Origin: Arthrobacter sp. B1805
Lineage (GTDB): Bacteria; Actinomycetota; Actinomycetes; Actinomycetales; Micrococcaceae
NCBI RefSeq assembly: GCF_002929745.1
Contig: NZ_PJIQ01000010.1
Coordinates: 1-64,000 of the forward strand
DNA length: 64,000 nt
Reading direction: 5' to 3'
Shown here: positions 26,015 to 34,930 of the stretch, one piece after another
How positions within the stretch are numbered: the stretch's first letter is position 1
How the letters are laid out: each line of letters starts with the position of its first letter
Notes under the pieces: model-generated
Databases searched by the model: none
Told to the model about the DNA's origin: nothing
What the model saw: only the letters and a program-made list of their open reading frames with translations
Program-made: the position numbers and the translations under genes

Positions 26015-27220
26015 TCACGCCACCCGCGCAGGTGGTGCGGGTTTGAGCTCATATGTAGTTCCGTCGCGGAGCATGGCCCAAAGGACGTTGAGCCGACGTC
26101 TGGCCAGGGAGAGTAGCGATTGAGTGTGGGTTTTGCCCTCTGCCCGTTTGCGGTCGTAGTACGCCCGTGACGCGGTGGAACTTTTGAGGCTGGACATGGC
26201 CGCCATGTAGCAGGCCCGCAGGAGCCGACGGTCGTATCTTTGCGGTCGGTGGTGGTTGCCCCTGATTCTGCCGGAATCCTTGGGCGCCGGAGCCAGACCA
26301 GCGACGCCGGCGAGCCGGTTCACGCTTTCAAAGATGGTCAGATCCCCACCTGTAGCGCCGAGAAACTCCGCACCGAGCAGTGGGCCGAAGCCGGGCATGC
26401 TCAGCATGATCTCGGCTTGGTGATGTTCACGGAAGCGCTCCGCGATTTGTATGTCGAGGGCATCGATCTGGCTCTGAAGCTCGAGCACCTCCTGCGCGAG
26501 CTCAGCGACCATCGGTGCACCAACACGCTGAGCCGGCACCGTCGTGTACTGCGATTTCGCTGCATTGATGGCTCTTTCGGCCACATCGGCGCTGCTACGG
26601 GTTCCCTGGCTCCTGAGCCAGCTGTGCAAACGCTTCTGCCCGAGCCGGCGCAAGGCGTCGGGGGTCTGATACCGGGTGAGCAGCAACAGTCCGGCTTTGG
26701 ACCTGCTGTAATCGAAGGCCTGTTCCAGGGCTGGGAAGTATTCCAGCAGCTGTGCCCGTAACCGGTTGATCGCGCGGGTGCGGTCGCAGGCCTTGTCCGT
26801 GCGTCGGGCTGTGAGGATCCGCAGGTCAACACTGATGTCATCTCCAGTACGAACTGGTTGCAGATCCCGGCGCATGCGGGCCTGGTCGGCGATGACTGCG
26901 GCGTCCTTCGCATCAGTCTTGCCGTCCCCTCGGTAGGTCCTTGAGGCGTGATGTACCGTACGGCCCGGGATATAGAGCAGGTGTTGGTCGTGGGCTGCGA
27001 GCAGGGCAATCAGCAGTGCGGCTCCGCCGTGGTTCAGATCGACGGCCCAAACCACCTCTCCCCCGTCACCGAGCGCAGCAACGGTGCAGATCAGTTCCAG
27101 CAGGTCCGACTCGTCATTGGCAATTCGCTGAGACAACACACGGTTTCCCTGATCATCAATGACGACACAGTGGTGATGGGTTTTACCGGCATCGATCCCG
27201 GCCCACAATTTCGGCAACAT
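26015..27220 (-). CDS. IS110 transposase (DEDD)
   Basis: 401 residues. RuvC-like N-terminal domain: D10 (WAGIDAG), D61 (WAVDLNHGG), D103 and D106 (KTDAKDAAVIAD). C-terminal transposase_20 domain with SMPGFGPLLGAEFLGATGGDLTIF and GLAPAPKDSGRIRGNHHRP. Complete and probably functional. The second acidic position is Asp where element 1 has Glu. ATG 27220 follows GAAGGGAGACC. Confidence 0.93.
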   Translation of the reverse strand: MLPKLWAGIDAGKTHHHCVVIDDQGNRVLSQRIANDESDLLELICTVAALGDGGEVVWAVDLNHGGAALLIALLAAHDQHLLYIPGRTVHHASRTYRGDGKTDAKDAAVIADQARMRRDLQPVRTGDDISVDLRILTARRTDKACDRTRAINRLRAQLLEYFPALEQAFDYSRSKAGLLLLTRYQTPDALRRLGQKRLHSWLRSQGTRSSADVAERAINAAKSQYTTVPAQRVGAPMVAELAQEVLELQSQIDALDIQIAERFREHHQAEIMLSMPGFGPLLGAEFLGATGGDLTIFESVNRLAGVAGLAPAPKDSGRIRGNHHRPQRYDRRLLRACYMAAMSSLKSSTASRAYYDRKRAEGKTHTQSLLSLARRRLNVLWAMLRDGTTYELKPAPPARVA

Positions 27221-27420
27221 GGTCTCCCTTCATCGGCGGATGTGAAACCCAGCAGATAACCGCGCCGTCGTGTCCTTATCCAGCGATCACTTGGTGTCGC
27301 GTCTCTCAATCAGCGGTCGAGTCATCATGGAAGCGACGGGCGGCCAATCCTTCGAAGCCATAACAACCGTCTGGCACAGCAGCAAGAGCCATACCCATCA
27401 CCCCTGGGTAGCCAAGACAC
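27221..27420 (-). ncRNA. Possible IS110 bridge RNA region, element 2
   Basis: Two hundred nt of non-coding DNA upstream of the transposase, the position where IS110-group elements encode their bridge RNA. No strong hairpin was picked out by eye. The call rests on family position alone. Confidence 0.3.
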
Positions 27421-27457
27421 TACAACTGCCCTGCGAACTACCTGCTCAACAACATAA

Positions 27458-27471
27458 GGACAGCAGCAAAA
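27458..27471 (-). promoter_or_regulatory. Isolated copy of the leader 5' block
   Basis: TTTTGCTGCTGTCC in minus sense, identical to the 5' block of leaders A (22680-22667) and C (25311-25298), followed by TTATGTTG as in A. No core hairpin follows; IS110 element 2 begins shortly downstream. Confidence 0.5.
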
Positions 27472-27525
27472 CAGAACAGGTTTCCTGTCAGCCCGAACGC
27501 AATGAGGTCCTAATCAGTGGCGCAA

Positions 27526-27550
27526 GAGCCCCCATCCGTGATGGGGGCTC
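27526..27550. terminator. Terminator-like hairpin after parAB
   Basis: A perfect 10-bp stem GAGCCCCCAT / ATGGGGGCTC with a 5-nt loop, about 130 nt past the parB stop (27679). No strong T-tract on either side. Confidence 0.55.
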
Positions 27551-27678
27551 GGGAACTTACCTGGTCACACGTTCTTCTGCGGAAGAGCGTGTGATGTGCC
27601 CTCGCGCACGAGGCAATGGAGCTGGCCATACCCGCCAGTTCCTCGCCCTTGGTGGTTGATGCAGTCGGCTTCAGCAAA

Positions 27679-28242
27679 TCAGCTGCCCACGGGCCGCCCT
27701 CGGCGCACTCCGCGGGTACCCTTCCTGTACCGCTCACCACCGTTGTACTTCTCCTCCAAGCGTTCAACTTCACGCTCCAGCACGGCGCAGATGAAAGCCG
27801 AGAGAGATTCGTGGCCTTCGGCTGCGGACGTATCTACGAATGCAGCACGCATCCTCTCGCCGAATTCTGGCGGCTCCCAGTACCCAGTCTTCTTTAGCTT
27901 CTTTTGAGCATTCTCGGAGACAGGCGCGGCGAGCGGCTGTTGTGCAACCTCCGGCTCCGGATCTGGTCTGCCCGGTGGCTCAGGTGCTGCAATAGGCTGC
28001 ACAGGCTGTCCGTGCTGCTGCGTCAACCTCTCCGGTTCAGCCGCCGGTTCAGGGACAACCTCTGGCTCGTCCCTGGTACTTCGCACAGCGTGGAGGGTGG
28101 GTGCCGGCGGTGGCGGTTCGGCAGCTGCACCCATCTCTTCGACAACACTGCGGGAGGGCGCCTTCTTCATACCTTTGGGGCGCAGCTTCGCCAGCGGGTC
28201 CACCTCCCCTCCCCTTCTGGGGGCGGGATCAGGGCGGCTCAT
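27679..28242 (-). CDS. parB: ParB-type centromere-binding partner of ParA
   Basis: 187 residues. The N-terminal 100 are basic then Pro/Glu-rich and probably disordered, a common ParA-activating arm. The C-terminal part (TGYWEPPEFGERMRAAFVDTSAAEGHESLSAFICAVLEREVERLEEKYNGG) looks like a ribbon-helix-helix DNA-binding fold. Small RHH partners downstream of a Walker ParA are the type Ib partition arrangement. The start overlaps the parA stop by ATGA. The likely centromere is the iteron field just upstream of parA. Confidence 0.75.
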   Translation of the reverse strand: MSRPDPAPRRGGEVDPLAKLRPKGMKKAPSRSVVEEMGAAAEPPPPAPTLHAVRSTRDEPEVVPEPAAEPERLTQQHGQPVQPIAAPEPPGRPDPEPEVAQQPLAAPVSENAQKKLKKTGYWEPPEFGERMRAAFVDTSAAEGHESLSAFICAVLEREVERLEEKYNGGERYRKGTRGVRRGRPVGS

Positions 28243-29066
28243 TCCCCACTCCCCTTCCAGATCAGCTGTGCAAGCTGCTCAAGATCGGACCTGAGGATGT
28301 TCGCTGCGGACCCGAATGATCTGAGGGGCTGGGATGCTGCTTGGGACCTGGCGAAGATTTCGCGGTCGGGCAGCGGCGGATCCAGCACGAGGTCGCCGAA
28401 GTCGCTGCGCACCTTGTTGATCCAGTAGGTCTGATCGGACCGGCCCTTGCGCTCCTTGTTGATGATGACGCCGACCAGCTCGATGTCCTCGTTCAGGTTC
28501 TCCTGCACCTCGGCAATGGTCGTCACGATCTCCGACAGTCCTTCGACTGAGGAGACGCGCGGTTCGGTGACCAGCACTGCATGGCTGGCGGCGGTCAGCG
28601 CGTTCACGGTGAGGAGGCCCAATGACGGCGGGCAGTCGATCAACACGATGTCGTACTCGTCGGCCACTCCCTTCAGTGCGATACGCAGACGGTGCTCGCG
28701 GGCCATCATGGAATCGCGCTCCCGCGACGCCAGGTTCCGCTCAGAAGCTATGAGGTCAACCGTGGGGTAGTCCTCTCCCCTGTCCGCTCTGGCTTGCCAT
28801 TCCTCACCGGCCGGGATGATGGCATCTCCGGCTACGCCAGGGGCAATCTTTTGGTTGTTGTCCGGATCCCCATAGAGGACATCGTTCAGGGTGAACTCTG
28901 GCTCCGTTACCCCCATCGCCGACGTGGTGTTCCGTTGCGGATCAGCGTCGATCACTAGGACGGATTTGCCGAGCTTCTGGGAGAATGACTCGGCGAGCCC
29001 GGTGACGACGGTGGTCTTACCGACCCCGCCTTTCTGGTTGCAAACTGCAATGATTCTCGCCGGCAT
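28239..29066 (-). CDS. parA: ParA partition ATPase
   Basis: 275 residues. Deviant Walker A KGGVGKTT at 12-19, switch I region DADPQRNTTSAMG, and Walker B IVLIDCPPSLGLLTVNAL. No N-terminal HTH, as expected of type Ib ParA. It drives plasmid segregation by ATP-dependent patterning on the nucleoid together with the RHH protein at 27679. The genes are transcribed away from the iteron region. Confidence 0.95.
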   Translation of the reverse strand: MPARIIAVCNQKGGVGKTTVVTGLAESFSQKLGKSVLVIDADPQRNTTSAMGVTEPEFTLNDVLYGDPDNNQKIAPGVAGDAIIPAGEEWQARADRGEDYPTVDLIASERNLASRERDSMMAREHRLRIALKGVADEYDIVLIDCPPSLGLLTVNALTAASHAVLVTEPRVSSVEGLSEIVTTIAEVQENLNEDIELVGVIINKERKGRSDQTYWINKVRSDFGDLVLDPPLPDREIFARSQAASQPLRSFGSAANILRSDLEQLAQLIWKGSGE

Positions 29067-29209
29067 CTGCCAGTACCTTCCGTAGTCGCGCTGCGGTCGA
29101 GCCGAGACTGACAGGAAGCGTCCTGGTCAGGGACGAACCGGGCCGGCAAGACCGATTTTTCTTCACAGTAGCGGTGGCCGGCTGTTCCCAGTTCGCGCCA
29201 CGCGGGACG

Positions 29210-30260
29210 AGGGAGTAATGGTAGTCGAACTTCCATTACTCCCACCGGTAGCTTTGGAAGTGTTAGTACCGTTACTACCATTGGAAGTCTCGGGGGTAAC
29301 GGATGCAATGTACCCGTTTTTCTATTGGAAGCCTTACTTCCAATGTTCTTTACTTCCATTACTACCGTTGGTGGCTCGCACCCTCGACGAGAATGGAACC
29401 AATGCTTCCAACGGTCACTTCGCTGCCAATACTTCCATTGCTACCGGGACCCGCTCCGGTTGGCGACAGTGAAACGGTAGCTATGGTTCCATTACGTGAA
29501 ACACTTGGAATAGTGCGGATTGGGTCGTTCCAAGGCCGCCACTTCTGGCAAGGAATCCGGGGCATACGGACGCAAAACTTCCATTACTTCCTGCGGCGAC
29601 TCGCGAAGCCATTTTGCCAACCTGGCTTGAGTCCCGCCCCCTGCATCCTCACCTCGAAGCAAGCAGGTGGTGCGGTCCAATTACTTCCGATACTTCTATG
29701 ACTACCTTTACTACCGCCGGAAGTTTTGGAAGTTCCGGGAGTATTACTACCGCAACTTCTATTACTGGCTGCAACCACTACCAATGTGAGTAATGGAACC
29801 ATTACTCCTCTCTGGTCACCCATCCGGCCAGCTGTTCAGACCGTACCTCGGCCCTTCATCAAGATTCCTGAAGGTGGCCGGCTGGAGGCTGGCGACAATC
29901 CGCGCTGGGCTCGTCCGGTCCACGATGAGCTTGGCCGGCATGTGCAGCGCGTGGCGTTTCACTGACCAGGCGTTGCCTCAGTGAAACGCTCATCCGGATC
30001 TTCGGTAGTAATGGAAGTCTCGGTGACAACCTTAAATAGGTGTAACGGGACCGTTGGTGCCAAAACTTCCATTTCACCGAATGGTTCCATTGGGTGCCGT
30101 AGCTCCATGTGGAAGCTATGTTCAGTTTCGGAAGCTTCCGAAGTAGTGGAAGTTTTCCGCCGGTTTCATCAGGCACGGTGCCACATCGCGAAGGCATAGT
30201 GGGGGAGTGGAACCAATGTCACCGTTGTCAACAATGGTGGTATCGGAAGTAACGGTAGTT
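29210..30260. repeat. Iteron field, probable origin/centromere
   Basis: More than 20 degenerate copies, in both orientations, of a motif close to GTAGTAATGGAAGT (cores TTCCATTACT or AATGGAAGT). They fill 29213-29500, 29570-29800 and 30000-30260. Dense examples are 29228-29243, 29350-29372, 29575-29590, 29678-29772 and 30004-30017. The stretch lies between parA and rep and has lower GC than its surroundings. It has no gene. Such fields serve as the binding region for Rep or for ParB; both are possible because both genes flank it. Confidence 0.8.
29954..29989. repeat. Perfect 12-bp inverted repeat in iteron gap
   Basis: GCGTTTCACTGA (29954-29965) and TCAGTGAAACGC (29978-29989) flank 12 nt. It sits in the one section (29830-30000) without iterons, which suggests a separate function: a terminator past rep, an ssi/primer site or a resolution site. 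Confidence 0.6.
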
Positions 30261-32078
30261 TTATCCGGTCAGACGGAACGCCATCTCCGAGAGCTCCCAA
30301 TCATCGGGAGGAGGCTCAGCGAGATGCCAAGGATAGGAGTCGCCGGGGGAGAGGAGCGGTTGACCTTCGATGGCGCGTCCAGCAAGCCAGGAATGCCAGG
30401 CTGCACGTTCCTCCCGGTAGTGGGTGATTTGGGCAGTCACGGCGTCGATGACGCCCAAGTACTCGGCGAGCCAGGCCAGACTGCCGGACGGGTCGATTAA
30501 CCAGCCGCGGTTGTCTGGACCGCCCCGGGATATCAGCTTCCAGGAGGCGAGGATCTCCAGCGCCTCAGTAACCGCGGTCCGGCTCAGCGCCGTTGCCTCC
30601 ACCAACTGCGTGGTCGATAGGGGAGTGGGGGAGTGCTCGAGCGCCTCGTACACGAACGCGGACGGTAAGCCGAGTTCTCTGAAGGCTGGCCGGAGCGAGT
30701 GGAGTTTGCCGGCACGCCAGGACATCGCTTCTGCAGCGCTCTGAAGATCTGTCGGAAGCGTGAGCATGTACTGATCGGCATGGGTTCCCTTGGCTTCGAC
30801 GACCTGAGTGATGAGCGGTTCGGGTTCGTGGCGGAGTGCCCTGAGATGGGAGGCCACCGTGGTGTGGTCCATACCGGTAGCTACAGCGATCGAGCGAACA
30901 CCGAATTCAATGAACCTGCTGCCTGTCATATGCGCTGCGGCGCCCATGGCACGAAGGACCATCCTGCGTGCCATTCCCTGACGGCTGCCTCGGTAACGTA
31001 CTTCGGCAATAGCCAGGGCATTGCGCCAGACCCGGATGAATCTGTGCTCGTGATCTGAACCAACGATAGAAGAACCCAGTACCCCCCCCCGCTGTGTATT
31101 TGGCTGGCTTGTGGGGTATTTACGGACATTGTTATCACCGTCCTTGTGGAGCTTCTGATTTGCTCTGACGTGTCCGATGGCTTTGTCCCAGTCGCGCTTG
31201 AGCGCCGTCGACCGGTGGGACGGCGCGTACCGAGCAAAGAACTGCGCAAGCCCTGGCCAGAGCCCCTGCTTCATCCGTCGGTCAACGTCCGTCATGGACA
31301 GCCCAGCGGCCGCAGCCGCGACCAGTACGGCCTGGCGCGCCTCGGAGGGTGAGTTGTACCGCGCGGTGTCGTACATCCCCTTGGTGGCGATGTCGAGCAT
31401 CCGACGAGACATCCGGTTACGCGGACCGTCGATCTTCGCTCCGTCGTCGTCGGGCCTCTCATAGGTCTGTTCGAGCCGGAGCGCGCGCACACCGGCTATC
31501 TCCGCCCGAAGGTTGTCCCTGAGCGACTGGATCAACGGAGCAGCGTTGGGCCGGCGTGCGATGTCGTAGGCCATGGACAGGCTCATATCGAGAATCTGGT
31601 GCCCGCCGCGCTTGTGTACGGCACCAGGGGTGCGCATACAGCCGCGGTCAATGCTCTGGTGGGGCGACTTATCCAGGCTTCGGTATCGGGTGCCTATGGC
31701 TTCGACAAGCTCTCGGGCCTCATGGAAGGGCAAGCGTTCAGCGAGCGGGACGTAGATGTGGCGGCCGCCGTTGGGGGAATGGTCGGCGATCCAGCGGATA
31801 CCGTGCTTGTATAGCCAGCTGGTGAAGAGGTGAACCTCGGCGTCCACCCGGTCAATGCCATCTACGGATGAGTCGAAATCGAAAAAGAGCGCTCGGCAGG
31901 TCCCGTCCTTGCCGAAGATGCGTACCGCTGCCGGCATAGTAGGTGCTTTATCGGTTAGGTCCCGCTCGTTGTGCAGGGGGTAACTCCGGCCTCCGTCTTT
32001 GGAGATGCGGACGCGCGGTTGCCCGGCCAAGAGTGGCGCGAGTGCTGCAAAGACGGTCGCGGGGTCATCTTTGACCAA
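30261..32078 (-). CDS. rep: Replication initiator, AEP primase type
   Basis: 605 residues. The N-terminal 250 form an archaeo-eukaryotic primase-like domain: CRALFFDFDSS (metal-binding acidic motif), ADHSPNGGRHIYVPL, and RGCMRTPGAVHKRGG. The C-terminal third has winged-helix elements (SRFIEFGVRSIAVATGMDHTTVASHLRAL, and LSTTQLVEATALSRTAVTEALEIL) for origin binding. Such proteins initiate replication of many actinobacterial plasmids. Next to it lie iterons and parAB. The TTG at 32078 is the first normal start codon in this frame, yet it lacks an RBS; the frame is open back to about 32180, so the true start is uncertain. Confidence 0.85.
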   Translation of the reverse strand: MVKDDPATVFAALAPLLAGQPRVRISKDGGRSYPLHNERDLTDKAPTMPAAVRIFGKDGTCRALFFDFDSSVDGIDRVDAEVHLFTSWLYKHGIRWIADHSPNGGRHIYVPLAERLPFHEARELVEAIGTRYRSLDKSPHQSIDRGCMRTPGAVHKRGGHQILDMSLSMAYDIARRPNAAPLIQSLRDNLRAEIAGVRALRLEQTYERPDDDGAKIDGPRNRMSRRMLDIATKGMYDTARYNSPSEARQAVLVAAAAAGLSMTDVDRRMKQGLWPGLAQFFARYAPSHRSTALKRDWDKAIGHVRANQKLHKDGDNNVRKYPTSQPNTQRGGVLGSSIVGSDHEHRFIRVWRNALAIAEVRYRGSRQGMARRMVLRAMGAAAHMTGSRFIEFGVRSIAVATGMDHTTVASHLRALRHEPEPLITQVVEAKGTHADQYMLTLPTDLQSAAEAMSWRAGKLHSLRPAFRELGLPSAFVYEALEHSPTPLSTTQLVEATALSRTAVTEALEILASWKLISRGGPDNRGWLIDPSGSLAWLAEYLGVIDAVTAQITHYREERAAWHSWLAGRAIEGQPLLSPGDSYPWHLAEPPPDDWELSEMAFRLTG

Positions 32079-32169
32079 GGCGACACGCGGGGCGCCCGTT
32101 TCTGAATGTTCTGGGCGCTCGAAGATGCGCTGCTGTACGATGAGGATGTTCCTTCCGATGAGGGGGGAA

Positions 32170-32212
32170 CAGATAAGCCCTCGGACTTATCTGACGCAAA
32201 TCCCGTGAGGGA
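32170..32212 (-). promoter_or_regulatory. rep leader inverted repeats
   Basis: CAGATAAG and CTTATCTG (32170-32193, 8-nt spacer), then TCCC-GTGA-GGGA (32201-32212), lie in the 230 nt between the RHH gene and rep. The position suggests copy-number control or autoregulation of rep. Confidence 0.5.
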
Positions 32213-32275
32213 TCTGTACTGGCTTTTCACCTGGTCGCCGGCAAGCATTTAGGTGAAAGGCTGCAACTTCGTCAT

Positions 32276-32302
32276 AAGAGGCCCGCCATGTGCGGGCCTC
32301 TT
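32276..32302. terminator. Bidirectional-type terminator
   Basis: AAGAGGCCCGC-CATGT-GCGGGCCTCTT: an 11-bp perfect stem with a 5-nt loop, 7 nt past the stop of the RHH gene at 32309. It insulates that gene from rep. Confidence 0.8.
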
Positions 32303-32308
32303 CATGCG

Positions 32309-32539
32309 TTAAGAGGCCACTGCGATAGGCAGTTCCTCCTGGTTATCCCGTGCGGTCAGATCGACATGCTGCAGGCGCATAGCCAAAGCAGACTCTATGA
32401 AGTCGGTGATGGTCAGACCCTCGAGCTCGGCTGCTTGTGCAACCTGCTCAGCCATACGCGTGGGAATTTTGCCACCCACGAACTGACGAGGTCCCTTGCT
32501 TGGGCGCCCGCCTCCGCGGGGATGTCCTGATGTGGCCAT
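32309..32539 (-). CDS. Small ribbon-helix-helix protein
   Basis: 76 residues. GGKIPTRMAEQVAQAAELEG followed by TITDFIESALAMRLQHVDL is a typical RHH/CopG fold (strand then two helices). Basic, Gly-rich N terminus. Likely a repressor of rep or of itself; it precedes rep with a terminator between. The longer open frame upstream (to 33304) has no RBS or homology and is not taken as coding. Confidence 0.75.
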   Translation of the reverse strand: MATSGHPRGGGRPSKGPRQFVGGKIPTRMAEQVAQAAELEGLTITDFIESALAMRLQHVDLTARDNQEELPIAVAS

Positions 32540-33180
32540 CGTCCATCTGTCCTTTACGTCAGTGCGTCCCGCCGACCTGTAGCTGGCCGGTGATTCGCGG
32601 GGCGGATCCTCATGAGTTGAGCCCCGTATTGCATTCCCTAGAAGGGCTGAACCAATTACTGTTTTCAACTCATGAGCAAAGTACCAAAGTCTTTCGCCAT
32701 TGTGTGGGACCTTCGACAGCTTCTCGTGTCCGGATACTCCTGACCCCCCTTCCCAGTGGTGGCGCGGTAGCACGGGCCTGCTTCCAGCAGGAACCGTATA
32801 CCTGCCCGCAGGCTCGAGCGAGGTTCCAATGTTAGTAATGGAACCAATACTGAAAACAGATAAAGAAACCTGCTGGCGTCCTGTTATCCGCCGGGGAAGT
32901 CGTGAAGTGGAAGTAATGGAACCCTTCTCACCTCGCCTCACAGGTTCGGCGCGCAACTCAGGCACCGATCCTGACCAACATCTCGGAACGACGGATCCTC
33001 TCCCAAAATATTGCCGTCTTCGGCGTGTCGCCATCTGGATGGTCTCAGTACTTACAATCCGTTCGCGAGTGCAGCCACTGGTGCGAACGATGGTTGGGAA
33101 TGGGAAGGCTTCGCCGCGGATATTGCTGGCTGCCTCGCAGGTCAGCTTCGTTTCAAGCAGTACTGCCCCAGATGCATAAG
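32540..33180. other. Gene-free segment with outlying iterons
   Basis: 640 nt with no supported gene. Two more copies of the TAATGGAA motif appear near 32833-32845 and 32910-32922, 2.5 kb from the main field. The rest shows no clear feature. Confidence 0.5.
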
Positions 33181-33783
33181 TCATTGGCTCATGTCCTGAA
33201 ATTGGTGTCCTACGACGTACCAACGTTCGTCGTGTTTTTCTAGGTAGATTGTGACGATTCGCTGGCCGGTGGCGGTCAGCTTTTCTCCGTCTCGGCTTTC
33301 CCACCGCCAGCTGACGTCATAGGCGCGGATTGCTTTGTCCTCGGTGACGTCTTCGGAGACGTCGCCCGGCGCCGGAACGATGGAGGGGGAGCTGTATGCC
33401 TGGTGTTGGGCCGGTTCGAGCCAGGAACCTTGGGCTGCGTTACGTTCGGGTTCAACCTGCTGGGCGGCCCAGTCCTCACTCATCAGTGGTTTGGCGCGGA
33501 CGGCAGCTGCCGTCTGGGTGCGGTCGTTAGTGGTGTCCCAGGAATGGAGCATCAGCGCTGCAATCTCTGCCGTTGAATCAGCGTCGGTGCGGTCTGCGTC
33601 CGACGCTTCTATGAAGCTCCCCCCGCCCGGTGTGGGCTGGGCAGTCGCCGGATCGGAGGTGGCCGGGGCAGAGGTCTCGGGGGTTGCTCCGGCGCGGTCC
33701 TCGCTGGCACCGCAGGCGGTGAGTGTGAGGGGCAGGGCTAGGCAGATACCGGCGGCCGATCGGTATGCGCGGGAGCCTCTCAC
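33181..33783 (-). CDS. Lipoprotein of the conjugation cluster
   Basis: 200 residues. A signal peptide with lipobox LTAC puts the lipid-modified Cys at 24. A Ser/Pro/Thr-rich linker (30-65) follows, then a domain ending RIVTIYLEKHDERWYVVGHQFQDM, which looks like the NTF2-like C-terminal domain found in TcpC/VirB8-type or related transfer proteins (inference). The GTG start overlaps the stop of the SLT/M23 gene (GTGA). Probably anchored outside the membrane to help the transfer channel or protect the wall. Confidence 0.7.
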   Translation of the reverse strand: MRGSRAYRSAAGICLALPLTLTACGASEDRAGATPETSAPATSDPATAQPTPGGGSFIEASDADRTDADSTAEIAALMLHSWDTTNDRTQTAAAVRAKPLMSEDWAAQQVEPERNAAQGSWLEPAQHQAYSSPSIVPAPGDVSEDVTEDKAIRAYDVSWRWESRDGEKLTATGQRIVTIYLEKHDERWYVVGHQFQDMSQ

Positions 33784-34883
33784 TGGGGCCACGCTCCTTT
33801 TTCTTTGAGGATCGGTTCGGGGTCGATGTTGTAGCCCTCGTAGGGGAAGACGAGGTCGGGAGCGTCCGGCGCGTAGATCTCTAGGTGAAGATGCGTCGGG
33901 ACGGCTCCGAGATCGGCTTTGTTGCCCTCGGTCCCGATGACGGCGCCCCGTGTGAGCTCGTCTCCTTTGTGGACGGCGTAATCGTTGAGATGGCAGAAGG
34001 CGAATCCGAAGTCTGGGTCGTCGCCGTTTTCTTTGGCGATGACGCATCCGTCTTTGTGGTTGATTCCGGTGATGCGTAGGTCGGTTGGGGCGATGACGGT
34101 TCCTCCGTCGCCATGTCCGGCGCCGGGTGTGGCGATGTCCACTCCGACGTGGTTCTGTGCCCAGTCCGGGAGCCCTGCTACGTTGCGTTGCCCGTACCCC
34201 GACGTGAATTTCCCTCCGGGCAGGGGAGTGGTCCACTCTCCGTCGCCGAGGTCGCCGTCCCATGTTCTTGCTCCGATGGGTGCCTTGCATTCCGCCGAGA
34301 AGCTGCCTTGCGCAGTGTCCAGAATGCTGTTGACGTACTGCTGGGTCTCCTGAAAGGGGGGAATTCCCTGGTGTTCTCGTACCGCGCCGGGGCCGGCGTT
34401 GTACGCGGCGAGGGTAAGACGCACGAGGAGGTCAGCGTCGCCCCCGGCCAACGTCTGGACGTCGTTCATCAGGGCGGCCATGTAGCGGCCGTAGGTGGGT
34501 ATCGCATCACGTGCTGAGAATGGATCTCCGCCGTTGCCGTAGCTGGCCCAGGTTGCGGGCATGAATTGCGCGACGCCTTGTGCGCCGGCGGGGCTGCGGG
34601 CGTCCTCGCGCCACCCTGACTCCAGAGCCAGCTGCGCGGCGACCACGCTGGAGGGAAGGCCAGCCGTTTCGGCGGCATCTTCAACGAGGGGACCCCACCC
34701 GTTGGGCACTGTCGGAACGGAGCCGTTCCCCTCATCGGCGACAACGCACGAGGCGCGCTCCAGCTTCTGTGCTTCTTCCTCCTCGGCGACGCTTGTGGTG
34801 AGGAGGACAATCGCCATGACTGCGGACACGGGCGCAGCTACCAGTGCGACCGCACCGCAGCCGAGAGCTTTCCCCCTGGACAT
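33780..34883 (-). CDS. Lytic transglycosylase fused to M23 peptidase
   Basis: 367 residues. One N-terminal membrane segment (about 8-30). An SLT lysozyme-like domain spans 60-190 (AAQLALESGWREDARSPAGAQGVAQFMPATWASYG, with ESGW as the catalytic Glu region, and LTLAAYNAGPGAV). A LytM/M23 domain spans 220-350 (NHVGVDIATPG, then VPTHLHLEIY with the Zn-binding HLH). It is the VirB1 counterpart of Gram-positive conjugation systems (like TcpG/Orf14) and opens peptidoglycan locally. Overlaps the lipoprotein gene by 4 nt. Confidence 0.92.
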   Translation of the reverse strand: MSRGKALGCGAVALVAAPVSAVMAIVLLTTSVAEEEEAQKLERASCVVADEGNGSVPTVPNGWGPLVEDAAETAGLPSSVVAAQLALESGWREDARSPAGAQGVAQFMPATWASYGNGGDPFSARDAIPTYGRYMAALMNDVQTLAGGDADLLVRLTLAAYNAGPGAVREHQGIPPFQETQQYVNSILDTAQGSFSAECKAPIGARTWDGDLGDGEWTTPLPGGKFTSGYGQRNVAGLPDWAQNHVGVDIATPGAGHGDGGTVIAPTDLRITGINHKDGCVIAKENGDDPDFGFAFCHLNDYAVHKGDELTRGAVIGTEGNKADLGAVPTHLHLEIYAPDAPDLVFPYEGYNIDPEPILKEKGAWPQ

Positions 34884-34930
34884 GACTTCCTAACCCGTTG
34901 AGACCGTTGAGTTGTGGCTTGTGCTCGGCT

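Larger units (their letters stand above)
25990..27420 (-). mobile_element. IS110-family element 2
   Basis: A transposase (26015-27220) plus about 200 nt of 5' non-coding DNA. It is unrelated in detail to element 1 (different DEDD spacing). The ends are approximate, as the family lacks terminal repeats. Inserted between the par operon and the leader-controlled gene group. Confidence 0.7.

Noticed and set aside
29210-30260. CRISPR or tandem-repeat coding region
   Set aside because: Short degenerate motif in both orientations without unique spacers of fixed size and without an open frame.
32540-33304. N-terminal extension of the RHH protein frame
   Set aside because: No family similarity, no RBS, and it runs through iteron-like repeats; the start at 32539 gives a complete RHH protein.
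33784-34290. Upstream extension of the lipoprotein frame
   Set aside because: Overlaps the M23 domain gene in another frame; the lipoprotein signal peptide starts at 33783.
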